Shown: positions 24,861 to 32,634 of the stretch, piece after piece
How positions within the stretch are numbered: position 1 is the first letter of the stretch
Layout: each line of letters starts with the position of its first letter
NCBI RefSeq assembly: GCF_020564625.1
Contig: NZ_JAJBZT010000007.1
Coordinates: 1-64,000 of the forward strand
DNA from: Leeia speluncae
Lineage (GTDB): Bacteria > Pseudomonadota > Gammaproteobacteria > Burkholderiales > Leeiaceae
DNA length: 64,000 nucleotides
Direction: 5' to 3'
The notes under the pieces: generated by a model
What the model saw: only the letters and a program-made list of their open reading frames with translations
Databases searched by the model: none
What the model was told of the DNA's origin: nothing
Program-made: the position numbers and the translations under genes

Positions 24861-25682
24861 TTAAAACTCCCCGCCAAAAATGAAGTCATTCTTCTGGTTG
24901 GTTAAGTATTCTCTTACTTCTAGAGGAATGGAATTATCTGTTGGCAATAATGCCGTTGCTTTTTCTAGCAATGATTTCGCTGGTTTTTCTTTGCCGACAA
25001 ATTCTAAAATCATCCTTGTCGAAAAGGGTTGTCTAAATGTGGTGGCGGCAATACCTGATAACGTTCCGTAAACAAACCGCAATGGTTTTCTATGTTGTGG
25101 GACGAGAATAGAAAACGTCATCTCGTTTTTCTGATCCCCTTCAAAGTCGACAAGAAAAATCCGGTCACCAAACAAGAAGCAAAAGCCATGGTAGCTAAAT
25201 GTATAGCCAATTTTTCCACTGCCATCTAACTTAGGAAAGCGTTCTGTCGTGGTGTGTTGAATGAATTTACCTTTTTTGTAGATGTGGGTAATCGATCTTA
25301 GAATCCGCCCTTTGTAGATGGAGGAGTTGTGATATCTAAAATAGGTACCAAGGATTCCATCTAAGTTTTTGGAGCTGTCTTCTGCTAGCGAAAGAAACTT
25401 AGTTAATTCAGGGTTATCTTTTAGATCAATCGGAATTTCGTATTCTTTGCCTTCATAAAAATTGATAAAAGCTTGTGGCTCTAAAAATAGATCTTCGGGC
25501 TCCATGGAGAAATACCTAGAAATCTTTAATAGAATTTTTTGTGAAGGCTGGTGCAAACCTGCTAAATATTTATTGAACTGCTGTCGATTAATGCCTAATT
25601 TTCTACAGAAATCGGCTAAGGAATCAAATGAGTCCGCTAGAACTTTCAAATTTTTTGTTATATGCGCTTCATTAGTTTTCAT
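24861..25682 (-). CDS. XRE-family transcriptional regulator
   Basis: 273 residues. The N-terminal helix-turn-helix spans about residues 18-62 (SLADFCRKLGINRQQFNKYLAG, then PSQKILLKISRYF). The remaining ~200 residues form an unidentified, probably ligand-sensing domain. GAGAGAG lies six bases before the ATG. It is downstream of the second phosphatase gene by 48 bases and probably in one operon with it. It is a candidate to bind the TGCGAAATTG sites around it. Confidence 0.82.
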   Translation of the reverse strand: MKTNEAHITKNLKVLADSFDSLADFCRKLGINRQQFNKYLAGLHQPSQKILLKISRYFSMEPEDLFLEPQAFINFYEGKEYEIPIDLKDNPELTKFLSLAEDSSKNLDGILGTYFRYHNSSIYKGRILRSITHIYKKGKFIQHTTTERFPKLDGSGKIGYTFSYHGFCFLFGDRIFLVDFEGDQKNEMTFSILVPQHRKPLRFVYGTLSGIAATTFRQPFSTRMILEFVGKEKPAKSLLEKATALLPTDNSIPLEVREYLTNQKNDFIFGGEF

Positions 25683-25730
25683 GGATCTCTCTCGTCAATC
25701 TACTTCTGGAATGGGGGGCGAAAGACTGTA

Positions 25731-26543
25731 CTAGGGATGTACAAGTGTTTTTTGCGAGTTCAAAATGGATAGTACTTGCTGGTGTAGCGAGGCATTCGCA
25801 CTAGCGACAATAATGCCTCCTTGTTCTGGTCTATCTCCAGAAAGCGTCGTGACAATGCCACCAGCTGTTTCAATTATTGGAATAAATGCGGCAATGTCAT
25901 ATGGTTTTAGGGCGTATTCAAGGCAAATATCAATGTGACCGGCTGCCAGCATGGCCATTGCGTAGCATTCACCACCATATCGAGTCATTTTTACGGCTTC
26001 ATTTAATCGATCAAACCGAATCTCTGGATATTTTGAAATGGGTTCTGGGGAAGTGGTATGTAAGATGGCGGCAGATACGTCGCTAACTGAGCTTGTCTGT
26101 AAAACGCGATTGTATTGTGGTCCTTGGTACCACGCGGTTTTACCGTCCGACCAAAAGCGCTCTTTCGTTACTGGTTGCGCCATCATGCCCATTTGGGCGA
26201 TGCCTTTGTGATACAAACCAATCAATGTTCCCCAAACCGGTAAGCCGCAGATAAATGGTCTCGTACCATCAACAGGATCTAATACCCACTCCCAATCTGA
26301 GTTTCCGGTTGTTCCAAACTCTTCTCCGGTCACTTGGTGATCTGCAAACGTTTGATGAATCAGTGCTCGCATCACTTTTTCAGCTTCTTTATCTGCTTCT
26401 GTGACAGGATCAAACAGAAAGAGGTCGTGAGTCTTTGTTTCAATATTCACGCGATCATTCGTTCGAAATCTACTCATTGTTTCTTTTTCCGCTAAATCAG
26501 CTAGCTTGTGGAAAAAATGAATGTCAGGTTGAATAGTAGACAT
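25731..26543 (-). CDS. Inositol-monophosphatase-family phosphatase 2 (histidinol-phosphatase HisN-like)
   Basis: 270 residues with canonical metal-binding motifs GEEFG (about 72-76) and LDPVDGTRPF (about 87-96), then YDIAAFIPIIETAGG. The WGTLIGL context after the second motif is typical of HisN-type phosphatases, which act on histidinol phosphate or related small phosphate esters. The start has GGAA seven bases upstream. It diverges from the DeoR gene, sharing a promoter region with a TTGCGAAAAATTG site. It differs from the paralogue at 21657 in keeping the invariant Gly. Confidence 0.85.
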   Translation of the reverse strand: MSTIQPDIHFFHKLADLAEKETMSRFRTNDRVNIETKTHDLFLFDPVTEADKEAEKVMRALIHQTFADHQVTGEEFGTTGNSDWEWVLDPVDGTRPFICGLPVWGTLIGLYHKGIAQMGMMAQPVTKERFWSDGKTAWYQGPQYNRVLQTSSVSDVSAAILHTTSPEPISKYPEIRFDRLNEAVKMTRYGGECYAMAMLAAGHIDICLEYALKPYDIAAFIPIIETAGGIVTTLSGDRPEQGGIIVASANASLHQQVLSILNSQKTLVHP

Positions 26544-26563
26544 AGCAGTTCCAACGGTTTTAT

Positions 26564-26577
26564 GTTGCGAAAAATTG
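26564..26577. promoter_or_regulatory. GTTGCGAAAAATTG site between the divergent phosphatase and DeoR genes
   Basis: A variant of the shared motif with two extra A, 21 bases from the phosphatase start and 46 from the DeoR start. Confidence 0.4.
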
Positions 26578-26622
26578 TTCTGATGGTTATTGTTGAAATA
26601 TTGCGATGGATTTGGATTTATT

Positions 26623-27393
26623 ATGAGCGATTATGCTGTTTTCCCTGATCAAAGACAAGCGGCTATTCGCGAAAGGCTGCAGAAATTTGGTCGGGTTGTA
26701 TGTATACATCTCGCAGAAGAAATGGGGGTTTCAGAGCATACTATTCGTAGAGATTTACAGGAGTTAGCCAATCAAGGTTATTGCAAGAAGGTGTATGGTG
26801 GCGCTGTAAGTATTGCACCGGGTGGTCAAGATTTTGAGCGTAGACTAGAAAATAATGTAGATGAAAAGTCACAACTCGCAAAGGTTGCCTCTCCCATTTT
26901 TAGAAATAATACTTGTATTTTTATTGATGCAGGAACCACTAACCTTTGCCTCGCCCAAGCTATCCCGCTTAATGTAAAGCTAACTGTAGTGACTCATTCG
27001 CCAGCCATTGCGGTGGAGGTGTTGAAGCACCCATTATGTGAAGTGGTGTTACTTGGCGGTAAAATGAGTAAGCAACTTGGTGCAGCAACCGGAGTGTCCG
27101 TAATCAAGCAACTTGAAGAAATTTATTTTGACTTATGTGTGCTTGGCGTCTGTGGGTTTGATATCGATGAAGGGGTTACTGCGTTCGATTATGAAGATGC
27201 AGAAATGAAAAAAATATTGGTGAAGCAAAGTAGCGAAGTATTGATTGCATTAACTGCTGAAAAAATATCATCTGTTGCCAATTTTAAAGTAACGCCATTG
27301 CAAAATGTCTCTTATCTTGTATTCAGTGGTGAAATCTCAGATAGTCAGCAACATGCCCTAGATGCATCGGGAGTCAAAGTAATACAAGGTTAA
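26623..27393 (+). CDS. DeoR/GlpR-family transcriptional regulator
   Basis: 256 residues. N-terminal DeoR helix-turn-helix (about 10-62: RQAAIRERLQKFGRVV, then MGVSEHTIRRDLQELANQG) and C-terminal DeoR sensor domain with FIDAGTTNLCLAQAIP and VVLLGGKMSKQLGAATG. These regulators usually repress sugar catabolic operons and respond to phosphorylated intermediates. I start at ATG 26623 as the family N-terminus fits; an upstream ATG at 26590 adds eleven residues. A convergent terminator follows. Confidence 0.85.
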   Translation: MSDYAVFPDQRQAAIRERLQKFGRVVCIHLAEEMGVSEHTIRRDLQELANQGYCKKVYGGAVSIAPGGQDFERRLENNVDEKSQLAKVASPIFRNNTCIFIDAGTTNLCLAQAIPLNVKLTVVTHSPAIAVEVLKHPLCEVVLLGGKMSKQLGAATGVSVIKQLEEIYFDLCVLGVCGFDIDEGVTAFDYEDAEMKKILVKQSSEVLIALTAEKISSVANFKVTPLQNVSYLVFSGEISDSQQHALDASGVKVIQG

Positions 27394-27420
27394 ACACCAT
27401 ATTCAGCGTGTTTAACCTTG
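27385..27420. terminator. Bidirectional hairpin between DeoR and GH3 genes
   Basis: CAAGGTTAAACAC and GTGTTTAACCTTG pair over 13 bases with a ten-base loop and overlap the DeoR stop codon. The U-tract is weak. Confidence 0.6.
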
Positions 27421-27443
27421 TTAATTGAAAAGAGGAGAGAGGT

Positions 27444-28460
27444 CTAATTTACGCTCGCCAATGTTGTTGCGAGTTTTCGTACGCGATTCGCAGCATCTTG
27501 AAGACGATCTATTTTTAACAGGCCATTTTCAGCTGCTTGAATAATTGCATTTGCTACTTCATCAAGCCCTGCTTCACTAGACAATAAAAGCAAGTCAGCG
27601 CCAGCGATTAGCGAGGCAATGGCCGTTTCTGCAATACTTCTGCCCCTGTGAATACCTGGTGCATCTAGATCATCTGAAATAATTAATCCGCTAAAGCCCA
27701 TTGTTTCCCGCAAGTAGCGGATGGTTATTTGAGAGGTGCTTGAGGGTTCGTTTGCGTCAAATACTGGAACTAATGCCGGACCAATCATGATGGCGTTAAC
27801 ATCAGATGCAATCAAGGTTTCAAATACACTTAAAGTTGGTTGTAGTTCATCTTTTGTTGCTTTTACTATTGCCTCGCCAATGGCCGGGTCTATCACTGAC
27901 GTAGGATGGCCCGGAAAATGTTTGGCAACAGCTGCAACCCCTCCTGCTTGAATGCCCAATGTAAAGGCATTCGCCATTTTTCCTACTACGGCGGCATCCT
28001 GTCCAAGGGTTCGATTGTGTAACCACGGATTTTCGCCCGTCACGATATCGACAATTGGTGATAAGAACATGTTAATGCCTAGTGTTCTTGCAGTTGTGGC
28101 AACTTGTTTTGCCTTTTCTTCCAAATCATCGTCAGATAGCAAACTTGCTTCTTCGCTAGAGGGTAAGGCGGGTACTAGTTGATGTAGCCTTTGAATGCCA
28201 CCTAGTTCCTGATCTACGGCAACTAATAATGGTTGTTGCGCAATTTCTTTGGCCTGACTGACAAGAAAGCTGAAGTCATTTGCCTTTTCAGCGCGTATTC
28301 GTTCACTTGTCATCTTTCTTGAGACATATTCTTCTCTTGTTTCTCCAAGAAGTAATGACATCCCCCCTTGCTTCAGAAAATTGGTTACATCCTTAGAAAG
28401 TGTTAAGTCACTAAAAGCAGGAAGCATCACTGCATAAGCGTCAATCAAGTTGGAGTTCAT
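27444..28460 (-). CDS. Glycoside hydrolase family 3 N-terminal domain protein (NagZ-like, atypical)
   Basis: 338 residues, one catalytic GH3 barrel. PLLVAVDQELGGIQRL, AVAKHFPGHP and the nucleophile region GLIISDDLDAPG are visible; the Asp of SDDLDA is the expected nucleophile. The loop after KHFPGH reads PTSVIDPAIGEA and lacks the DSH sequence that supplies the acid/base His in NagZ N-acetylglucosaminidases. A different substrate or mechanism is therefore likely. The ATG at 28460 has GGAT upstream; the TTG at 28472 is an alternative. Its location suggests it belongs to the sugar/cyclitol island. Confidence 0.8.
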   Translation of the reverse strand: MNSNLIDAYAVMLPAFSDLTLSKDVTNFLKQGGMSLLLGETREEYVSRKMTSERIRAEKANDFSFLVSQAKEIAQQPLLVAVDQELGGIQRLHQLVPALPSSEEASLLSDDDLEEKAKQVATTARTLGINMFLSPIVDIVTGENPWLHNRTLGQDAAVVGKMANAFTLGIQAGGVAAVAKHFPGHPTSVIDPAIGEAIVKATKDELQPTLSVFETLIASDVNAIMIGPALVPVFDANEPSSTSQITIRYLRETMGFSGLIISDDLDAPGIHRGRSIAETAIASLIAGADLLLLSSEAGLDEVANAIIQAAENGLLKIDRLQDAANRVRKLATTLASVN

Positions 28461-28500
28461 TAGATTATCCAATTAATGAATGGGAATAGTGTCTTGATTG

Positions 28501-28537
28501 ATTGTGCTCTATTGTGATGTATTGTGCAATATTTGTG
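28501..28537 (-). repeat. Three ATTGTG repeats with exact 10-base period
   Basis: ATTGTG begins at 28501, 28511 and 28521, and a degenerate ATTTGTG at 28531. They lie 41-77 bases upstream of the GH3 start. The spacing of one helical turn suggests cooperative regulator binding. TATTGTGCAATA at 28520-28531 is also palindromic. Confidence 0.5.
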
Positions 28538-28602
28538 TGTCGATGATGTAATGAATCAAGTCAATAGAGAAATAAACTAAGGGCATCGACAAAGGGAATG
28601 GC

Positions 28603-29508
28603 TTAACTTTCTTCTCCATGTGCATCTTGCAGGTCTTCCAAGAACGCACGAACAATGTCCGACAAGAAGCGTTTTTGCCTTGTTACGACAAAGAAGGGGA
28701 CTTCGTAGTGGAAGAGCTTTGGATTGAGTGGTTTTAATAAGCCTTGTTTTACATAGGGTTCAGCAAAGTGAATCGGCAAAAAACCTAAGTGGTAGCCAGA
28801 TAAAATGAGCATGGCTACCGCTTCCATATTGTCTGCTTGTGCGGTGATATGAATTTCATTGGCGTAGATCTGCGCTTCAGGAATTGGGTAAGAGCGCCAT
28901 GCCCATTCGTGTGGGGCAACTTCTTCAAAGGTGGTTTCACCTGCCTGCTCAAACAGAGGATGACCTCTGCCGCAGTAGGCAATCTGCTTTTCTATAAAGA
29001 GACTTGTGTAGTTGAGTGTTGGTACTCTATGCCAAAAGTACCCTACGGCAATTTCAACCGCGCCATTAATGAGATCTTCTTCAAGCTCGCCTGGTGGTCT
29101 TACTTGTATATCAAATCTGACGGCTTCGTTCCTTTTGCGAAAATGCGCAATCGCTTCACTAATGCGGGCATTTTGGCTAAGTGGTGTGTGGCCAATTAAA
29201 CCGATTCGAAGGTTGCCGACTAGCTGTTTGTCCATGTGACGAGCTTGTTCGGTGAATTCTCCTACCGCTGCTAATAGGGAACGAGAGAGTTCAACAAACC
29301 TTTCGCCTTTAGGGGTAAGCGCAAACCCAGCTCTTCCGCGTTCGCAGAGGCGGTAACCTAATCGGGTTTCAAGGCTAGATAACTGCGTACTAATGGTCGA
29401 TTGCCCAACATTTAAAGCCGTTTGTGCGGGGGTAATACCACCAGCGTCGACAACGCCCAAAAACACCCTGATTAACCGTAAATCCAGATCGCTAAGATTC
29501 CCAAGCAC
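28603..29508 (-). CDS. LysR-family transcriptional regulator
   Basis: 301 residues, GTG start with AGGA upstream. The winged helix-turn-helix spans about 6-65 (DLRLIRVFLGVVDAGG, QSTISTQLSSLETRLGYRLCERG), then the periplasmic-binding-like sensor domain starts near LRIGLIGHTPL. It diverges from the ureohydrolase gene and is the natural candidate to control the guanidino-compound operon, as GbuR and GpuR do in Pseudomonas (family knowledge). Confidence 0.88.
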   Translation of the reverse strand: MLGNLSDLDLRLIRVFLGVVDAGGITPAQTALNVGQSTISTQLSSLETRLGYRLCERGRAGFALTPKGERFVELSRSLLAAVGEFTEQARHMDKQLVGNLRIGLIGHTPLSQNARISEAIAHFRKRNEAVRFDIQVRPPGELEEDLINGAVEIAVGYFWHRVPTLNYTSLFIEKQIAYCGRGHPLFEQAGETTFEEVAPHEWAWRSYPIPEAQIYANEIHITAQADNMEAVAMLILSGYHLGFLPIHFAEPYVKQGLLKPLNPKLFHYEVPFFVVTRQKRFLSDIVRAFLEDLQDAHGEES

Positions 29509-29518
29509 AATCTATCCT

Positions 29519-29547
29519 TTACATTACATCGATAAATATCAATGTAA
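29519..29547. promoter_or_regulatory. Dyad TTACATT-15-AATGTAA in the LysR/ureohydrolase divergent promoter
   Basis: Seven-base arms separated by 15 bases, 103-131 bases upstream of the ureohydrolase start and close to the LysR start. Contains T-N11-A, the general LysR pattern. Confidence 0.45.
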
Positions 29548-29649
29548 ACGTCTAATAGTTAGAATTCAAAATCTATGTAATGTCTTCATACTAGCAAAAA
29601 ATCTGCGATCTGTTGCGTTGGGTCGTATCAATGTAGTTGGAGACATGTA

Positions 29650-30603
29650 ATGAATGATCAGTTTTTTCAGCCAATGAGCGGTAATGAAATGCCTCGTTTT
29701 GGTGGTATTGCCACCATGATGCGCTTACCGTATCAGCCTACTTCAGAAGGCTTAGATGCCTGTTTTGTTGGCGTACCGTTTGACTTGGGTACTTCTAATC
29801 GTACAGGGGCACGTTTTGGCCCTCGCCAAATTCGTAGCGAATCTGTGTTGCTGCGCCCATACAATATGGCTACCCGTGCGGCTCCTTTTGACTCTCTGCG
29901 CGTAGCAGACATTGGCGATGTCGCCTCTAACCCATATAACTTACAAGATTCGATTAGCAGAATTGAATCTGCTTATGATGACATTATTAAAAATGGTTGC
30001 CGTCCAATTACATTAGGTGGCGACCATACCATTGCACTTCCCATTTTGCGTGCGCTTCATAAAAAGTACGGCAAAGTGGGATTAATTCATGTCGATGCAC
30101 ATGCCGATGTAAACGACACCATGTTTGGTGAAAAAATTGCCCACGGCACACCATTTCGCCGCGCGACGGAAGAAGGCCTTCTAGATACTAATCGTGTAGT
30201 ACAAATTGGCCTTCGTGGTACTGGTTACGAAGCCGAGGATTTTGACTGGTGTCGCCAGCAAGGTTTTCGTGTGGTGCAAGCAGAGGCCTGTTGGAACCAA
30301 TCTTTAGCCGGACTAATGAAAGAAGTCCATGCGCAGTTATCTGGTGGTCCTGTGTATATCAGCTTTGATATTGATGGTATCGATCCCGCTTACGCGCCTG
30401 GCACCGGCACACCTGAAATCGCCGGTTTAACTGTTCCGCAGGCATTAGAAATTATTCGTGGTGCGCATGGGTTAGATATTGTTGGTGCAGATTTAGTTGA
30501 AGTTTCTCCTCCTTATGATCCCCAAGGTACGACGGCATTGCTAGGCGCCAACCTAGCTTATGAATTGCTATGTGTACTACCTGGTGTGAATTACCGCGCC
30601 TAG
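29650..30603 (+). CDS. Agmatinase-family ureohydrolase, guanidinobutyrase/guanidinopropionase type
   Basis: 317 residues. All binuclear manganese ligands are present: His126 (GGDHT), Asp149/His151/Asp153 (VDAHADVND) and Asp240/Asp242 (SFDIDGIDP). The N-terminus (NEMPRFGGIATMMRLP) and the overall sequence resemble Pseudomonas GbuA/GpuA more than classical SpeB, so the likely reaction is hydrolysis of 4-guanidinobutyrate or 3-guanidinopropionate to urea and an amino acid. Agmatinase activity remains possible. First gene of an operon controlled by the divergent LysR regulator. Confidence 0.88.
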   Translation: MNDQFFQPMSGNEMPRFGGIATMMRLPYQPTSEGLDACFVGVPFDLGTSNRTGARFGPRQIRSESVLLRPYNMATRAAPFDSLRVADIGDVASNPYNLQDSISRIESAYDDIIKNGCRPITLGGDHTIALPILRALHKKYGKVGLIHVDAHADVNDTMFGEKIAHGTPFRRATEEGLLDTNRVVQIGLRGTGYEAEDFDWCRQQGFRVVQAEACWNQSLAGLMKEVHAQLSGGPVYISFDIDGIDPAYAPGTGTPEIAGLTVPQALEIIRGAHGLDIVGADLVEVSPPYDPQGTTALLGANLAYELLCVLPGVNYRA

Positions 30604-30649
30604 TTCAAACAGGGATGACTGTTTGATTGGAATATTGGAAGGAAGACGA

Positions 30650-31045
30650 ATGATGACACCAGAACAAGAAGTACTCGCCGCAGCTCAAGGCTTGGTTAAC
30701 GTGTTTGGCCAACACAATAAAGAGGCTTACTTTGCCGCCTTTGCTCCCGAAGCAACTTTTGTTTTTCATAACGTCCCTGAACGGTTAGCAAATCGTGCTG
30801 CATACGAATCATTGTGGGCTGTGTGGGAAGCGGATGGTTTCCGTGTTTTAGCGTGCGAATCGACGAATCAGTTAGTACAGCTTTATGGCGATATGGCCAT
30901 TTTTACGCATGATGTGAAAACCCATGTACGTTTTGGCACCGAAGAGGCAGTTTCGCAAGAGCGAGAAACCATCGTGTTTCGTCATCAACAAGGTGGTGCA
31001 TGGCTAGCCGTACATGAACATCTTTCTCTGCACGCTGCTAACTAG
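30650..31045 (+). CDS. NTF2-like (SnoaL/AtzH-type) small protein
   Basis: 131 residues of the NTF2-like cone fold: EVLAAAQGLVNVFGQHNKEAYFAAFAPEATFVFHN is the typical N-terminal helix and first strand, ending with WLAVHEHLSLH. Start chosen at ATG 30650 with GGAAGGAAG four bases before. Related AtzH-type proteins accompany amidohydrolase pathways for nitrogen-rich compounds. Placed 46 bases after the ureohydrolase and nine before the dehydrogenase, so it belongs to the operon; whether it is enzyme or accessory is unknown. Confidence 0.75.
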   Translation: MMTPEQEVLAAAQGLVNVFGQHNKEAYFAAFAPEATFVFHNVPERLANRAAYESLWAVWEADGFRVLACESTNQLVQLYGDMAIFTHDVKTHVRFGTEEAVSQERETIVFRHQQGGAWLAVHEHLSLHAAN

Positions 31046-31054
31046 GAGGGTCAG

Positions 31055-32557
31055 ATGAACGATTTAGCTATCCAAGGAAATGCACTACTTCCTTTAGATT
31101 TGTCTCAGCCAATTGATGGGATGTTGCTGAACAATCAGTGGCAAGCAGGGCATGGTGAATTATTTAATGTTATGAATCCTTCTACGGGAGAGGTGCTTGC
31201 TCGCGTAAAAACAGCTACGGCAGCAGATGTTCCTACCGCCGTAGCGGCCGCAAAGCGCGCATTACCAGCATGGAAGTATGCCGCTCCGGCAGAACGGGCG
31301 AAGGTATTGCGCCAAATTGCCACCGGTATTGCATCGGCGGCTGCGCAGTTAGAGGCTATGCAGCAACTCAATAGTGGCAAACCAGCTTTTGAGGCATCGC
31401 TTGATGTGGCAGATGCCATTGCCACCTTTGAATATTACGCCGATTTAATTAGCAATGATGATCGTCATTCAGAAGCCGAAGTAGCGTTGCCGGATGATGC
31501 TTTCGAAGGCGAATACGTATTAGAAGCCTGTGGTATTGCAGGGCTGATCGTGCCTTGGAATTTCCCGATGGTAACAACCGCTTGGAAAGTCGCTCCGGCC
31601 TTAGCTGCTGGCTGTTGTGTCATCTTAAAACCAGCAGAACTTACGCCATTAAGTGAAATTCTGTTAGCTAATATTATCGCTCAAAGTGGTATTCCTGATG
31701 GGGTATTTAACGTACTGGTTGGTGCGGGTAGCGATGTGGGCGCAGCGATGGTAGACCATCCCGAAATTGATAAAATTTCGTTTACTGGCAGCAATGCGGT
31801 TGGCCGAAAAGTCATGGCAGCAGCGGCAAGGTTTACTAAGCCAGTTAGCTTAGAGTTGGGTGGCAAGTCTTCTTTAGTGGTTTGTGAAGATGCAGATTTG
31901 GATACTGCTGTAGACCTTGCCTTAAAAGGTGTGTTTTTTAATGCAGGACAAATGTGTTCGGCTACCTCGCGAATTCTCGTTGCAGAATCAATCTACCCCG
32001 CATTTAAAGCACGTTTTGTCGCAGCAACTGAGGCAATGGTTTGTGGGGCGCCTTCCGTTGAAAATGTAGAAATGGGCCCACTGATTAGTGAAGCTCAACT
32101 CAATCGGGTGATGTCTTATATCCGAGCAGGAAAAGAGGCGGGGGCTCATTGTTTAACAGGCGGTGAGCGCGTTGCTGATTCGAGCGGTTATTTTATTGCC
32201 CCGACAATTTTTGAAAACGTGCCAGAAGAATCTGCTATCTGGAAAGAAGAGATCTTCGGACCAGTTGCCTGCCTGATGACCTTTCAAACAGATGAAGAGG
32301 CCATCGAAATAGCCAACCATAGTGATTATGGTCTGGTGGCAACGGTGGTTTCGCAAAGCAAAACACGCAGCCAAAAATATACCCGCCAATTACACGTTGG
32401 CATGGTGTGGGTGAACTCTCCACAAGTGATTTTCCCGCATACCTCTTGGGGTGGTATGAAGCAAAGTGGTATTGGTCGCGAGCTAGGTCCGTGGGGTCTT
32501 CGTGCTTACCAACAGCTTAAACATGTAGTGAGTTTAAAAGAGAGTTTTACCTTGTAG
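31055..32557 (+). CDS. NAD(P)-dependent aldehyde dehydrogenase
   Basis: 500 residues with full aldehyde dehydrogenase signatures: VPWNFPMVTTAWKVAPALAAG (Asn of the oxyanion hole), FTGSNAVG (cofactor loop), LELGGKSS (general base Glu) and FNAGQMCS with catalytic Cys301. The closest groups are betaine-aldehyde and gamma-aminobutyraldehyde dehydrogenases. In this operon it probably oxidises a guanidino-aldehyde to the acid used by the ureohydrolase (inference). TAGGAGGG is seven bases before the ATG. Confidence 0.9.
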   Translation: MNDLAIQGNALLPLDLSQPIDGMLLNNQWQAGHGELFNVMNPSTGEVLARVKTATAADVPTAVAAAKRALPAWKYAAPAERAKVLRQIATGIASAAAQLEAMQQLNSGKPAFEASLDVADAIATFEYYADLISNDDRHSEAEVALPDDAFEGEYVLEACGIAGLIVPWNFPMVTTAWKVAPALAAGCCVILKPAELTPLSEILLANIIAQSGIPDGVFNVLVGAGSDVGAAMVDHPEIDKISFTGSNAVGRKVMAAAARFTKPVSLELGGKSSLVVCEDADLDTAVDLALKGVFFNAGQMCSATSRILVAESIYPAFKARFVAATEAMVCGAPSVENVEMGPLISEAQLNRVMSYIRAGKEAGAHCLTGGERVADSSGYFIAPTIFENVPEESAIWKEEIFGPVACLMTFQTDEEAIEIANHSDYGLVATVVSQSKTRSQKYTRQLHVGMVWVNSPQVIFPHTSWGGMKQSGIGRELGPWGLRAYQQLKHVVSLKESFTL

Positions 32558-32567
32558 TAACCCTAGG

Positions 32568-32584
32568 GCACCCCTAGGGGGTGC
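32568..32584. repeat. Short GC-rich hairpin between dehydrogenase and permease genes
   Basis: GCACCCC-TAG-GGGGTGC, a seven-base stem without U-tract, so more likely an mRNA processing or pausing element than a full terminator. Confidence 0.4.
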
Positions 32585-32634
32585 TCATCAAAGATGACAT
32601 AACCTGTTAATCTGTCCATATAGAGGAGAGCACT

